This document shows positions 23,401 through 34,600 of a stretch of DNA of 64,000 bases, one piece after another. The notes under the pieces are model-generated. The model was not told the origin of the DNA. It saw only the letters and a list, made by a program, of their open reading frames with translations, and ran no database searches. This DNA is from Mucilaginibacter sp. SMC90. Lineage in GTDB: Bacteria > Bacteroidota > Bacteroidia > Sphingobacteriales > Sphingobacteriaceae. Both the position numbers and the translations under genes were made by a program. Each line of letters starts with the position of its first letter. Position 1 is the first letter of the stretch. The stretch covers positions 3,410,001-3,474,000 of the forward strand of contig NZ_CP094527.1 of assembly GCF_022811725.1 (NCBI RefSeq), read 5' to 3'.

Positions 23401-25152
23401 ATGAAAAAACTTTACTTTAAAGTTCTTGCTTATTCGGTTTTAGGGGGCTTTATGTTTTTTACCTCGTGTAAAAAGGATGGCTTCCTGGGGCAAACACAAA
23501 CATCAAACCTAACCGAGGGTACAGTATTTACCGACAGCGCTAATACCGTATCATTTTTAGCCAACATCTACAGCAATGTTGGTTTTAGTGCGGCTGCGGG
23601 TAGGTTTACATACGGGCCGGTTCTGTCGCCTACACCCAATGGCGGCCTCGATGCCGCATCTGACGAGGCCGAAGTGTCTGCTTCTGCAGGTTCAACCGCG
23701 CTGGCTTTCGAAACAGGTACCATCAATGCAGCAGTGGTAACCGACGATGCTTACAAAAATTGTTACACCAACATCAGGTCGGTAAATCAATTGCTTAAAA
23801 ATTTGCCGAAAGCGCCGATCAATAATTTTGTTAAAACACAAATGAAAGCGGAGGCCCGGTTTTTACGCGCATGGTATTATTCCATCCTGGTGAAACATTA
23901 CGGTGGCGTGCATTTGCTGGGCGACAGTATTTATACTTACACTGATAAAATCCCGTCGGCGCGTAATACTTATGCCGATTGCGTGAACTACATCCTTTCT
24001 GAATGTGATGCGGCGGGTCAGGACTTGCCTAAAGTCCAATCCGGAATAAATTATGGGCGTGCGTCAAAAGGAGCTTGTCTTGCCTTAAAATCAAGAGTAT
24101 TACTTTATGCGGCAAGTCCTTTATTTAACGGGCAATCTATAGGCGAAGGTAAAACGCTTGAACTGGTAGGGTACCCGTCTTATGATAAAGAACGGTGGCG
24201 GCTTGCCGAGCAAGCTGCCGCCGCTGTTATTTCCACAGGTGTATACAGCCTTAACGTTGATAATGCAACTGCCGCCGGTTTTGGTTTTCAAAAACTGTTT
24301 ACCAAGCGTGTAAACACCGAGTATATTTTCCAGCTCATGCGCCCGACAGGAAATGTCGACCTTGAAACATTGTGGCAGCCACCAACCCGTACAGGTAAAA
24401 ACGGTGCATTTCCGTTACAAGGTTTGGTTGATGCCTTCCCGATGAGTAATGGCAAAGTTATAACCGATCCCGCATCTAACTATAACCCCAATGATCCATA
24501 TGCTAACCGCGATCCGCGTTTAAACTATAGTATTATTCACGATCAAACACCTTTACAAATCAGGCTCTCATCGGGTACTTCACCCATTAATATTTTTGTA
24601 GGCAAATACAATGGCAACACAACTGGCCCCGATGCAGTACATGTTGGCACTACTACGGGCTACTATACCAATAAAATGCTTGATCCGGCTGCAGTAGCAA
24701 ACGATTTTATGCACCGTACAGATCGTTGCCTGCCGCTGATCCGCTACGCTGAGGTCCTGTTAAATTATGCTGAAGCAGCCAATGAATATGAAGGGCCTAC
24801 AGGCCTGGTTTACTCGGCAGTGGAGTCAATCCGTCAGCGGGCGGGCTTAAATCCGTATCAGCTGCCCGCAGGTTTGACCCAGGCCGATATGCGTATAGCT
24901 ATCCAAAATGAACGCCGTATTGAACTGGCTTTTGAAGAGCACCGTTTCTGGGACGTTCGGCGGTGGAAAATTGCCGATCAAACGGATAACATCACTACTA
25001 AAGGTATGGAGGTTGACCGCGATGGCGCTACCGTGGCGTACAAACAGTTTGATGTACGTAAACGCAATTTCCGTAAGGCAATGTATTTGTGGCCTTTCCC
25101 TCAAAGCGAGGTTGCCAAATCGCCTGAACTGATCCAAAACCCAGGCTATTAA
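23401..25152 (+). CDS. SusD/RagB-family glycan-binding lipoprotein 1
   Basis: This 583-residue outer-membrane lipoprotein has lipobox FFTSCKKD. SusD hallmarks are the TPR-like MKAEARFLRAWYYSILVKHYGGVHLLGD, the LYAASPLFNGQ stretch, and the C-terminal IQNERRIELAFEEHRFWDVRRWK with the ending LIQNPGY. SusD proteins close over the SusC barrel and capture oligosaccharides at the cell surface. Unusually, it precedes its operon's SusC instead of following it. It is the first gene after the two operators. Confidence 0.95.
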   Translation: MKKLYFKVLAYSVLGGFMFFTSCKKDGFLGQTQTSNLTEGTVFTDSANTVSFLANIYSNVGFSAAAGRFTYGPVLSPTPNGGLDAASDEAEVSASAGSTALAFETGTINAAVVTDDAYKNCYTNIRSVNQLLKNLPKAPINNFVKTQMKAEARFLRAWYYSILVKHYGGVHLLGDSIYTYTDKIPSARNTYADCVNYILSECDAAGQDLPKVQSGINYGRASKGACLALKSRVLLYAASPLFNGQSIGEGKTLELVGYPSYDKERWRLAEQAAAAVISTGVYSLNVDNATAAGFGFQKLFTKRVNTEYIFQLMRPTGNVDLETLWQPPTRTGKNGAFPLQGLVDAFPMSNGKVITDPASNYNPNDPYANRDPRLNYSIIHDQTPLQIRLSSGTSPINIFVGKYNGNTTGPDAVHVGTTTGYYTNKMLDPAAVANDFMHRTDRCLPLIRYAEVLLNYAEAANEYEGPTGLVYSAVESIRQRAGLNPYQLPAGLTQADMRIAIQNERRIELAFEEHRFWDVRRWKIADQTDNITTKGMEVDRDGATVAYKQFDVRKRNFRKAMYLWPFPQSEVAKSPELIQNPGY

Positions 25153-25179
25153 TCACCTGACAGCATAAATAGTATTGAT

Positions 25180-25623
25180 ATGAAAGATAATTACAAAGTA
25201 AAGCGGATTTACCTGGTGCTTTTGGCATTCATTATGCTAACTGTCTCATCTTGTAAAACCGAAAAGATAGTGCCCGGAAGTGAAGCACCTAAAGATATTA
25301 CGGGTAACTGGAGGGTGATCAAGGCAACTCGAAACGGCACAGATCTTACTTCAATAATCGACTTCACTCAGTTCCGGATCAACTTTTCTGATAAAGGATA
25401 TACCCTGGTGAACAAGCTGCCTTTTTTGGTAAGCAAGGATGGGGCTTTTACACTTGATGATCCGCAATACCCTTATAAAATAACCTTTACAGCCACAGGT
25501 GATAAGCCGGTTTCAACAGCTTTTACCTATCCAATTGTAAACGGCAAAAGACAATTAAGCATAACCTTTAGCCCCGGATGTGCCAATAATTCCTATGTAT
25601 ACGTGCTTGAGAAAGCCAATTAA
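25180..25623 (+). CDS. Small lipocalin-like lipoprotein (DUF5004-like)
   Basis: This 147-residue lipoprotein has lipobox TVSSCKTEK. The GNWRVIKATRNG start and alternating beta strands look lipocalin-like and resemble the DUF5004 family found in polysaccharide loci (recalled, not searched). It lies between SusD and the next lipoprotein with gaps of about 25 bp. It is probably a surface accessory glycan-binding protein. Confidence 0.72.
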   Translation: MKDNYKVKRIYLVLLAFIMLTVSSCKTEKIVPGSEAPKDITGNWRVIKATRNGTDLTSIIDFTQFRINFSDKGYTLVNKLPFLVSKDGAFTLDDPQYPYKITFTATGDKPVSTAFTYPIVNGKRQLSITFSPGCANNSYVYVLEKAN

Positions 25624-25647
25624 TAAACCAATAGCAACAGATAAATT

Positions 25648-26655
25648 ATGAGATCATATTTACTACATATAAAAGGTAAAAACTTATGGAAGCTGTGCGC
25701 CTTGGTTGTGCTGGGCATAGCCCTGGCTTGCTGTGGAGAGCAGATTACCAGTGTCGATCAGCCTTCTACCGCTGCTGTTGGTTCATTAGTACCCATAACT
25801 GTTCATTGTGATATTCCTACTGCAGGCGATGGAGGTCCGGACTACCTTATTTTTGGCTTCCTGGTGCCAAAAGGCTGGAATGCAGCTCAAAATACAACAA
25901 TCAACTATACCAGCAAACAGGGGAATGGTACCATGACATTAATACCAGATGGTACTTTGCCTAAAAAAGGTGATGGGCTTACATGGTCGGCGTATATGAA
26001 AAAAACATTCGGCAATGGTGGCAACCTTATTGATGATATGGAATGGGTAGCCTATCAAACAGATAAGGCTTACAGCCATACCGGCGGAGTGGAGTTTATT
26101 GTAGATCTTAATATTAAAATAAAAGTTGGTGCCGATAATAATAACATGCTGGTGAAGCTTGGTTACACTATAACGGATAGTGGCAATGGTTTTACAAGCG
26201 ATGGTAACGGTACTTATTACAGTGTATTGACCGGCAGCAACTGTTTTGAAGTAACAGGCGGCACCGGCGACCTGGTTGACTTTTGTAACCCGCAGCTTAC
26301 AACCATCGACCCGCCAAAGTCACTGGATAACGATTTTGTGACCCTGACTTTTGATGGTACTGTTGCCGATACGCATTTAACTGGTGAAAGTGAAGTTTAC
26401 TTGTGTGCAACTGCCTACACCAATGATGGCAAAACCATAAACATTTGCGAGCAAACCACTAAAACCATGCTCAGGCAAACTACCGCCACCAGTAAAAAAT
26501 ATCAGCTCACATTTTGGCCCCGATCATTTTTTAACGTAGGAGACGGGCAAACCATTACCAGGATGGAGTATTTCCTTACGGACAAAACGGGTAAAACTAA
26601 GGTTGGTTATGGTAATACGGATGCCCCATTCACCTACACATTTAAATGTGGTTAA
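25648..26655 (+). CDS. PUL accessory protein (DUF4961-like)
   Basis: This 335-residue exported protein has a hydrophobic N-terminus ending in ALACCGEQ, giving a possible lipobox. The body appears all-beta: VPITVHCDIPTAGDGGPDYLIFGFLVPKGW, then a second domain from about residue 220 (DNDFVTLTFDGTV) that ends with MEYFLTDKTGKTKVGYG. This resembles the DUF4961 proteins that accompany DUF5004 proteins (recalled). It is likely a surface glycan-binding component of the same operon. Confidence 0.68.
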   Translation: MRSYLLHIKGKNLWKLCALVVLGIALACCGEQITSVDQPSTAAVGSLVPITVHCDIPTAGDGGPDYLIFGFLVPKGWNAAQNTTINYTSKQGNGTMTLIPDGTLPKKGDGLTWSAYMKKTFGNGGNLIDDMEWVAYQTDKAYSHTGGVEFIVDLNIKIKVGADNNNMLVKLGYTITDSGNGFTSDGNGTYYSVLTGSNCFEVTGGTGDLVDFCNPQLTTIDPPKSLDNDFVTLTFDGTVADTHLTGESEVYLCATAYTNDGKTINICEQTTKTMLRQTTATSKKYQLTFWPRSFFNVGDGQTITRMEYFLTDKTGKTKVGYGNTDAPFTYTFKCG

Positions 26656-26701
26656 CCAGTAAATAAACTTAACAGCAAGTGCATTTAATCGTTGTGTGTT
26701 T

Positions 26702-26714
26702 GCTAAAACGATAT
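26702..26714 (+). promoter_or_regulatory. LacI-type operator (weaker) upstream of SusC-1
   Basis: GCTAAAACGATAT, a shortened match, preceded by TTT so that TTG overlaps. TATTGCC follows 19 bp later. It sits in the 96-bp gap before SusC-1 and may give the SusC-SusD-SusC part its own promoter. Confidence 0.55.
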
Positions 26715-26751
26715 CTGAACTTATTGCCAACAATTTTAAACCTAAAAAAAT

Positions 26752-29700
26752 ATGGCTCATTGCTACATAAAAAGATACTTAACAGGTATTACGCTGTTAT
26801 TGCTGCTGCTGGCTAAAACCGGTTATGCAGCTATGCAGCAGGATACTGCTGCCACGGCACCTGCACGCCATGGTGAGGCCAGCGGTATCGTGCTTGACGA
26901 GTACGGTAACCCGCTGCAGGGTGTTAAAGTAACTAATAAAGCTAAAAATAGTGTCCAAACCACCGGTAAAGACGGCGCTTTCGTTATTAATGCTGTAAAA
27001 GGAGATGTATTGGTATTTACTGCGGCAAATTATAACGCGCGGCAAATTGCCGTGAAAAACACTGCCGGTATCAGCGTAAGACTTTTGGATACTTATATCC
27101 AGAAACCCAAAATCATCAATGTGCTTTATGACACCATGAGTACATCAAAAAGCGTAGGGGCAGTATCAACTATATATACTAACCAACTAACTACTACCCC
27201 TGCTACTTTATACACTTATGCATTACCCGGACAACTTCCAGGCCTTTACACCCAACAGTATAGCGGTTTTGCTGCTCCTCAAACCGGTGTGCAAACTGTA
27301 AACGATTTTATTGGGGCTGTGGTGCAGCATAATAACTATTCGGCTAATGATAACAGCGAGTTTGGGCTTTTTTTACGGGGCCAGGCACCGATAACTATTA
27401 TAGATGGTGTTCAGCGGGAGATAGCATCGCTTGATCCGGAAAGTATCGAGTCGGTTTCTGTTTTAAAAGATGCGCTTTCCAATATAATGTTAGGCATTAA
27501 CAGCTCACGCGGAACATTACTTATTACTACCAAACGCGGACAGGTAGGCACACCGCATATTTCGTTCACCGCCCAAACAGGTATCCAGCAGCCGTTGGGT
27601 TTGCCTAACCCGCTACCGGCTTATCAGTACGCCTATTTATATAACGAAGCTTTGCAGAACGACGGTAAGCCTGCACTTTACAGTGCCGCTGATTTTAACG
27701 CCTATCGTAATCATACCGATCCTGTGAGGCATCCGGATATTAACTGGTTCAAAACCATATTGCGTGATAATTCACCCATGACCAGTTACAAACTTAATGT
27801 CAACGGAGGTACGCAGGTTGCGCGTTACAGTGTGTCATTAAACTACCTTGATCAGGCAGGGATGTTCCGTCAGGACCCGTCTGTGCCTTACAATACCAAT
27901 AACGATCTTAATCGATATATCATCAATTCAGATCTGGCGGTTAACGTAACCAAAAAGTTTACTGTCGATCTGCAATTATTTGGCCGTGTTCAGCAAAGCA
28001 CGCAGCCGGGAGCAGGATATGGAAACATATTAAGTACCCTTTATAGCTTGCCAAACAATGCTTACCCGTTGTATAATCCAAACAAATCATTTGGGGGCAC
28101 AACAACTTATACCAATAACCTGCTTGCGCAAACCGAGTTTTCAGGGTATCAGCGTACCAACAGTAATGACGTACTGGCCAACCTCGACCTGAACTATAAT
28201 CTTAACAGCATTACGCCGGGGTTATCAGCAAAGGCAAAAGGCAATCTTGCTTTTTCATCACAGAGCTTCTTAAACCGCGCGCTGCAAAACAATGCTTACT
28301 CGTTTAATGCGGATAGCTCTTATTCGGCGGTAGGATCATCGGTTGCGCAAAGCAATTCATATAGTACCGTGTCAAGCGCCCGCTATTCATTTGCTCAAGC
28401 CTCAGTTAATTATGACAGAACCTTTGGCAAAAGCAATGTAACCGGCATGGCTTTGTATGATGTGCGTTCGGTTGTGTTAAACTATGACCTTTCGCAGGTT
28501 ACAACAAACCGTGCTTTAAAAGCCGGTTACAATTATGACGGTAAATACTTTGTTGAAGCTGCCGCCAACAGCAGTGGTTATAACCGTTATCCGCCGGGCA
28601 ATCAGTATGGCTTGTTTTATGCAGGTGGTGTTGGCTGGCAAATGGGTAAAGAAAATTTTATCAAAGATAATTTTAGCTGGATTAACTCATGGAAATGGCG
28701 TGCCACTTACGGTAAAACAGGGAATAATAACGTTGATAATTATGGTTACTATAACTTTTTACAAACTTACAGTGCTTCAAACGGCTATTCATACAGCACA
28801 GGTTTAACCAAAAGCCCGGTACAGGGATACTTTGAAAATACGTTGGCAAACCCGTACATCCGCTGGGAAAAAGCCCGCAAACTGGATATCGGTACTGATA
28901 TCTCCCTGTTTAATGACCATTTTAACATCACTGCCGACTATTACCACGACAGGTATTACGACTTGCTGCAGGTACGTGGTAACAGCATTGCATTGTTAGG
29001 TACTTCGTACCCTTATGAAAACTTAGGCATCAACCTTTATAAAGGTGGCGAGCTTACTTTAACCTATCAAAATCATATCCAAAATTTCAATTATTTTCTT
29101 TCGGGTAATGCGTCGATCCAATCATCAAAAATCATTTTCAGCGATGAAGAACCATATCCTTACCCATGGCTCAGGCATACCGGCCGCTCAACAACAGCTA
29201 TTTATGGTTACACGGCTGTCGGATACTTTAAAGATGCCCAGGATGCTGCTGCAAGCGCAACAACGGTTGGTTATACCGCCCAGGCTGGCGATGTAAAATA
29301 CAAAGACCTCAACGGCGATCATATTATCAACCAGTTTGATGTTTCGGCCATAGGCGGCAACCGGCCGCTGGTTTATTACGGCTTTTCGGGCGGGTTCAAC
29401 TATAAAGGCTTTAGCCTGAGCTTCCTGCTGCAGGGTGTTGCCAATCGCGAGCTGATGTTCAACAATTCGCAGGTAAATGGATTTGCGGGCGTGGGTTTTC
29501 TTGGCCTTACCTATAGCGGACAGGCTTACGAAACTATTTTAGGCCGGTGGACCCCTGAAACTGCTGCAACGGCTACCGCGCCAAGGCTTTCCCTTGGTAA
29601 CGCTAATAATACTGCCAACTCAACATTGTACCTGCGCAAAGGCAATTATGTGAGGCTTAAGAATGCAGAGGTTGGCTACAATTTGCCTTATGAATGGGCG

Positions 29701-29850
29701 CATAAGCTTAGGTTATCGGGCTTAAGGGTGTTTGTAAATGGCGAAAACCTGTATACACTGTATGGTTACAAAGATTTCGATCCTGAGGTTTATGGTGCTG
29801 CTTACCCTATTCAGAGGGTAATAAATGCCGGCGTTAACATTAAGCTTTGA
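26752..29850 (+). CDS. SusC-like TonB-dependent transporter 1 (divergent plug)
   Basis: This 1032-residue outer-membrane transporter has a signal peptide and a carboxypeptidase-regulatory-like domain (ASGIVLDEYGNPLQGVKVTN, residues 43-115). The plug has GLFLRGQAPITIIDGVQREIASLDPESIESVSVLKDA, and the barrel ends with a typical INAGVNIKL. The usual DEVVVVGYG TonB-box-like stretch and the canonical plug opening are replaced by IQKPKIINVLYDTMSTSKSVGAVS, so its TonB contact may differ. It follows the accessory lipoproteins and is followed by SusD-2 after 28 bp. Confidence 0.93.
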   Translation: MAHCYIKRYLTGITLLLLLLAKTGYAAMQQDTAATAPARHGEASGIVLDEYGNPLQGVKVTNKAKNSVQTTGKDGAFVINAVKGDVLVFTAANYNARQIAVKNTAGISVRLLDTYIQKPKIINVLYDTMSTSKSVGAVSTIYTNQLTTTPATLYTYALPGQLPGLYTQQYSGFAAPQTGVQTVNDFIGAVVQHNNYSANDNSEFGLFLRGQAPITIIDGVQREIASLDPESIESVSVLKDALSNIMLGINSSRGTLLITTKRGQVGTPHISFTAQTGIQQPLGLPNPLPAYQYAYLYNEALQNDGKPALYSAADFNAYRNHTDPVRHPDINWFKTILRDNSPMTSYKLNVNGGTQVARYSVSLNYLDQAGMFRQDPSVPYNTNNDLNRYIINSDLAVNVTKKFTVDLQLFGRVQQSTQPGAGYGNILSTLYSLPNNAYPLYNPNKSFGGTTTYTNNLLAQTEFSGYQRTNSNDVLANLDLNYNLNSITPGLSAKAKGNLAFSSQSFLNRALQNNAYSFNADSSYSAVGSSVAQSNSYSTVSSARYSFAQASVNYDRTFGKSNVTGMALYDVRSVVLNYDLSQVTTNRALKAGYNYDGKYFVEAAANSSGYNRYPPGNQYGLFYAGGVGWQMGKENFIKDNFSWINSWKWRATYGKTGNNNVDNYGYYNFLQTYSASNGYSYSTGLTKSPVQGYFENTLANPYIRWEKARKLDIGTDISLFNDHFNITADYYHDRYYDLLQVRGNSIALLGTSYPYENLGINLYKGGELTLTYQNHIQNFNYFLSGNASIQSSKIIFSDEEPYPYPWLRHTGRSTTAIYGYTAVGYFKDAQDAAASATTVGYTAQAGDVKYKDLNGDHIINQFDVSAIGGNRPLVYYGFSGGFNYKGFSLSFLLQGVANRELMFNNSQVNGFAGVGFLGLTYSGQAYETILGRWTPETAATATAPRLSLGNANNTANSTLYLRKGNYVRLKNAEVGYNLPYEWAHKLRLSGLRVFVNGENLYTLYGYKDFDPEVYGAAYPIQRVINAGVNIKL

Positions 29851-29878
29851 TTTTGGCCATCATTAAAATATTACGATC

Positions 29879-31585
29879 ATGAAGAATTTCAACAAAATAA
29901 TTTTAACGGCCGTCGGCATCTTAACCGTAATGGCAGGATGTAAAAAATATGAGCAGTTTCCGGTTGATAAAGTGACCATTAATTATGTGTTCGATAAAAA
30001 GGATTCGCTGGGAACCAATGCTCAGGCCTTTTTGTACGGTATTTATGCATCGCTTCAAAACGGTCATAACAGGATAGGGGGCGATTATCTTGATGCAGCA
30101 AGCGATGATGCTATATCATCGGCTTCGGGCGCATCAAATGAGGTTACCATACTTTCAACGGCATCCTATAACTCTTATACCATACCTGCAGATGAAAATC
30201 TTTGGGCCTATTATTATGCGGGTATTCGCAAGGCAAATGAGTTTGTAAACAATATTGATGTAGTGCCCGTGCTGGCGAAGTATAACGGCTATTCCATGAA
30301 ATATGTATGGAAAGGTGAAGCCCGCTTTTTAAGGGCGTTGTATTACTTTGAACTGGTTAAGCGTTACGGCGGCGTGCCGTTATTGGGTAATAAGGTATTC
30401 ACCATAACTGATGATGTATCGCTTCCCCGAAATTCTTTTGCCGACTGTATCAAATACATCGTAAGCGAATGTGATGCTATCAAAGATACCCTGATGACCG
30501 CGCCTTTGAGCAACCCTAATGCCGATTATCACCGCCCAACTAAAGGGGCTGCCATGGCTTTAAAAGCAAAGGTGCTATTGTACGCAGCAAGCCCCTTGTT
30601 TAACGGACAAAATATTGATGCCTCAAATCCGCTGACTGGCTATACAGATTTCAGTGCCGAAAGATGGGCACAAGCCGCTGCTGCCGAAAAAGCAGTGATG
30701 GACCTTAATGTTTATCAATTACTACCCAGCTTTAAAGATGTATTCCTGACCCAGAATAGTTCGGAAAATATATTTATCCGCCAAACTGATAATTCATCAT
30801 CGATAGAAACCACAAATGGTCCGGTGGGCTTTACAGGTGCGGTTGGAAAGGGGCAAACCAGTCCAACACAGCAATTAGTTGACGCTTTCCCCATGCAAAA
30901 TGGCCTGGCTATTACTGATCCTGCATCAGGCTACAACCCGGACAATCCTTATGTAAGCCGTGATCCGCGTTTAACCTATACTGTGCTTTATAACGGTGCA
31001 AGATGGCTCAATTCCGATCTGCAATTGTATGAAGGCGGCATCAGCAAACCAAACGGCTCACTACAGCAAACCAAAACAGGTTATTATATGCGCAAGTTCA
31101 TGGGCAATTTTGAAAACACAAATGCCTATGCTGCCCACGTCATCGACTGGCAGGTTCTCCGTTATGCCGACGTGGTTTTGGGTTACGCAGAAGCACTTAA
31201 TGAGTCGGCAGGGGCTACTGCCGATGTCTATAACGCTTTGATCAGCATCAGAAAGAGAGCAGGGATCGACGCCGGTTCAGGCAATTATGGGCTTAAAGCA
31301 GGCATGAGCAAGGACGAAATGCGCGCCATCATTCAAAATGAAAGGCGTTTGGAAATGGCGTTTGAAGAAAACCGGTATTTCGACATCCGCCGCTGGAAAA
31401 TTGCCGGTACCGTAATGAGCCAGCCTCAAAAGGGGATTAGTATTGTAAAGATAGGCTCGAGCCTCACTTACAATGTAGTAAATGCCCTCACTACCAAATT
31501 CGAAACGCCGAAGATGTACCTGTACCCGATACCTTACGACGAGGTTTTGAAGAACCCGAATATGAAACAAAATCCAGGATGGTAA
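29879..31585 (+). CDS. SusD/RagB-family glycan-binding lipoprotein 2
   Basis: This 568-residue lipoprotein has lipobox VMAGCKKYE. It shares the SusD pattern of the first copy (WKGEARFLRALYYFELVKRYGGVPLLGN, LLYAASPLFNGQN, and a C-terminal IQNERRLEMAFEENRYFDIRRWK ending KQNPGW). It lies between two SusC genes and could pair with either. The two SusD copies are paralogues, presumably binding different oligosaccharides. Confidence 0.95.
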   Translation: MKNFNKIILTAVGILTVMAGCKKYEQFPVDKVTINYVFDKKDSLGTNAQAFLYGIYASLQNGHNRIGGDYLDAASDDAISSASGASNEVTILSTASYNSYTIPADENLWAYYYAGIRKANEFVNNIDVVPVLAKYNGYSMKYVWKGEARFLRALYYFELVKRYGGVPLLGNKVFTITDDVSLPRNSFADCIKYIVSECDAIKDTLMTAPLSNPNADYHRPTKGAAMALKAKVLLYAASPLFNGQNIDASNPLTGYTDFSAERWAQAAAAEKAVMDLNVYQLLPSFKDVFLTQNSSENIFIRQTDNSSSIETTNGPVGFTGAVGKGQTSPTQQLVDAFPMQNGLAITDPASGYNPDNPYVSRDPRLTYTVLYNGARWLNSDLQLYEGGISKPNGSLQQTKTGYYMRKFMGNFENTNAYAAHVIDWQVLRYADVVLGYAEALNESAGATADVYNALISIRKRAGIDAGSGNYGLKAGMSKDEMRAIIQNERRLEMAFEENRYFDIRRWKIAGTVMSQPQKGISIVKIGSSLTYNVVNALTTKFETPKMYLYPIPYDEVLKNPNMKQNPGW

Positions 31586-31625
31586 CCTCAAACCTTAGCC
31601 AGTTAAATCAAAAAAATTAAGCTTT

Positions 31626-34600
31626 ATGAGAAAAATAATACTTTTCTTCCAGATATTGATGATCCTGCTCCCGGCAGTGTCATTTGCGCAAAGCCGGACT
31701 GTGACAGGTACCGTGCGCGATATTACCGGGATATTGCCGGGGGTATCGGTTATAGAAAAAGGCGTTGCCAATAATGGCGCCATTACAGATCAGGGCGGTA
31801 AGTTCAGGCTTGTTCTTAAAGGAAAATCCAATACCATCATCGTTCGTTTCATCGGTTATATTCCGCGTGAGATTAGCGTACCGGAAACCGGCAGGATAGA
31901 TATCATACTACAAACCAATACCAACGGTTTGGATGAAGTTGCTGTTGTGGCCTACGGAACAAGAAAACGTATCACCAATACAGGCGCAGTAAGTTCTATT
32001 TCGGCCAGCGAGATCCGTACTGTGCCAACTGCCAACGTGCAAAATGCGTTAACCGGTAAACTGCCGGGTTTCTTTTCGCAGCAGTCTTCGGGCCAGCCGG
32101 GTAAGGATGCGTCTGATTTTTATATCCGGGGGGTGAGTTCATTGAACCCATCAGGTAACCAGCCGCTTATTATTGTGGATGATATCGAGTACAGTTATGA
32201 TCAGCTGCAACAGATCAACGTTAATGAGATAGAGAGTATCTCTATACTGAAGGACGCTTCAACTACAGCTATTTACGGTATTAAAGGTGCCAACGGCGTA
32301 CTGGTAGTTACCACCCGCCGCGGTAAGGCCGGAACACCTAAAGTTAACCTGCGTGTTGAGAGCGGGATCCAACAGCCTACCAAAACTCCTCAATTTTTAG
32401 ATTCATACAACACCGCGGTGCTTATTAACGAAGCCCAGCGTAATGATGGTATCCCGCAAAGCTTTACCCAGCAAGACCTCGACCTTTTTAAAAGCGGTTC
32501 TGATCCTTACGGGCACCCCAATGTTGACTGGTATAACAAGATCTTTAAAAAGTACACCTATCAAACCAATGCAAATCTTGATATTTCGGGTGGTACAACG
32601 GGAGTTAAATATTTTATCTCCGGAGGGGCCCTCAATCAAAATGGTTTGGTACGAGACTTTGCCGACCCGCAAAGTTTGGTGAATACCAATTACTATTTTA
32701 AACGTTATAACTTTCGTTCAAACCTCGATTTGAAGGCTAATAAAACGCTTGATTTACGGTTAGATATCACCACCCGCTTCTCCGACCTCAACCAGCCTTA
32801 CAACCAAAACGCCGTTAGTGAGGTATATAACTTCACTAAGGAAACACCCTTTACAGCTCCATATTTAAACCCGAATGGAACTTATTCGTATGCGTATTCA
32901 TCTTTCAATCCAGATCACCTGCCAACGCTTAACGCCAGGCTGGCAACAGGCGGCTACCAGCATTCACGCCGTACGGATTTTAATGTGCTTTTTGGCGCTA
33001 CCCAAAGGTTGGATGATTTAACAAATGGCCTTTCGGTAACAGGCAGGGTAGCTTATTCAAGCATCGAGCAGTTTACCAAGCAAATCTTTAATGGCGGTAT
33101 CCCCGCTTACCATTATGATCCTGCCACTAATCAATACGCTTTAAGGCCGGGTGCAACTTATGTGTATCAAACTTATGCGTTAACCGGCAGCACGGATATT
33201 AGCACCAACAACTATAACCTGCAGCTTTACGCTAATTACGACCGCACATTCCGTGGTTCGCACCATTTTTCGGGATTGGTATTATTCAACCAAACATCTC
33301 AAACCTATTTTACCTATCCGCTGCTTGATGGGGCACAGGTTGGCGTGCCGCAAAAATTCCGTGGTGTATCGGGCAAGGTTGGTTATGATTTTAAACAGAA
33401 ATTCCTGTTTGATTTTAACGTGGCTTATAACGGTACCGACCGTTTTGCTGCCAATCACCGCTTTGGTATTTTCCCGGCAGTGAGCTTTGGTTACAATATT
33501 GCTAAAGAATCATTTTTTGAAAAAGCTTTGCCGGTTTTCAGTCTCTTAAAAATAAGAGGTAGTTACGGTTTAGTTGGCTCAGATGCTGCACCTGGTAACC
33601 GCTATGTGTACAATCAGGTTTATAACCAGGGAGCAGGCTATAATTTTGGTGAAACAGCCCAGGGGTACAATACCATATCTGAAGGATCATTAGGTAACCC
33701 GACTGTAGTATGGGAGCGCGCCAAAAAGGTCGATATTGGTTTAGATGCCAACTTATTTAACGATAAGATTTCCATCACTGCAGATTATTTCCATGATATC
33801 CGCTACAACCAATTGATTACCCCGGGCAGTGTCCCTGAGATTTTAGGTGTTGGTTTACCTGCTGTAAATATTGGTAAAACCCGCAATCAGGGTATCGACG
33901 GACAAATCAGCTACCACAGCACCGTCGGTAAAGTGCAGTACAACGTCGGCTTCGTGTTTTCATACGCCAAAAACAAGATCTTGTACGAGGATGAAGCAAC
34001 ACCGGCTTACCCATGGCTGGCGCAAACAGGGCACTCAATAGGCCAGCAATATGGCTACCACTTTTTGGGGTATTACACCGCTGCTGATATCGCTGCCATC
34101 GCTTCAGGAAGTAAATCGGTGCCGGTACCAGATAATGGTATTCCGCTGCAACCGGGAGATCTGAAATACCAGGATTTAAACGGCGACGGTGTTATTAACG
34201 TATTTGATAAAAGACCTATCGGCAACCCTAACTTGCCAAATACGATACTTGGCTTGTCGTTACAGGCTGTTTATAAGGGCTTTAGTGTGAGTGTGCTTTT
34301 ACAGGGATCATTCAATTACAGCTTTGCAGTAATCGGTACCGGTATCGAACCATTCCAGAGCCAGTTTCAGCCTATACACCAGGAACGCTGGACACCCGAA
34401 AATCCGGTTAATGCAGCTTTCCCAAGGTTAACTACTAACCCAACCTCGGTAAACAGTCCTACGGCCTATTTCTCTGATTACTGGTTATTGAATGCACATT
34501 ACGTTCGTTTAAAAACAGTAGATATCGGGTATCAGCTGCCAACCAAATTATTACCCTTTAAGATTAATAATGCCCGTATTTATATGAGTGCATACAACCT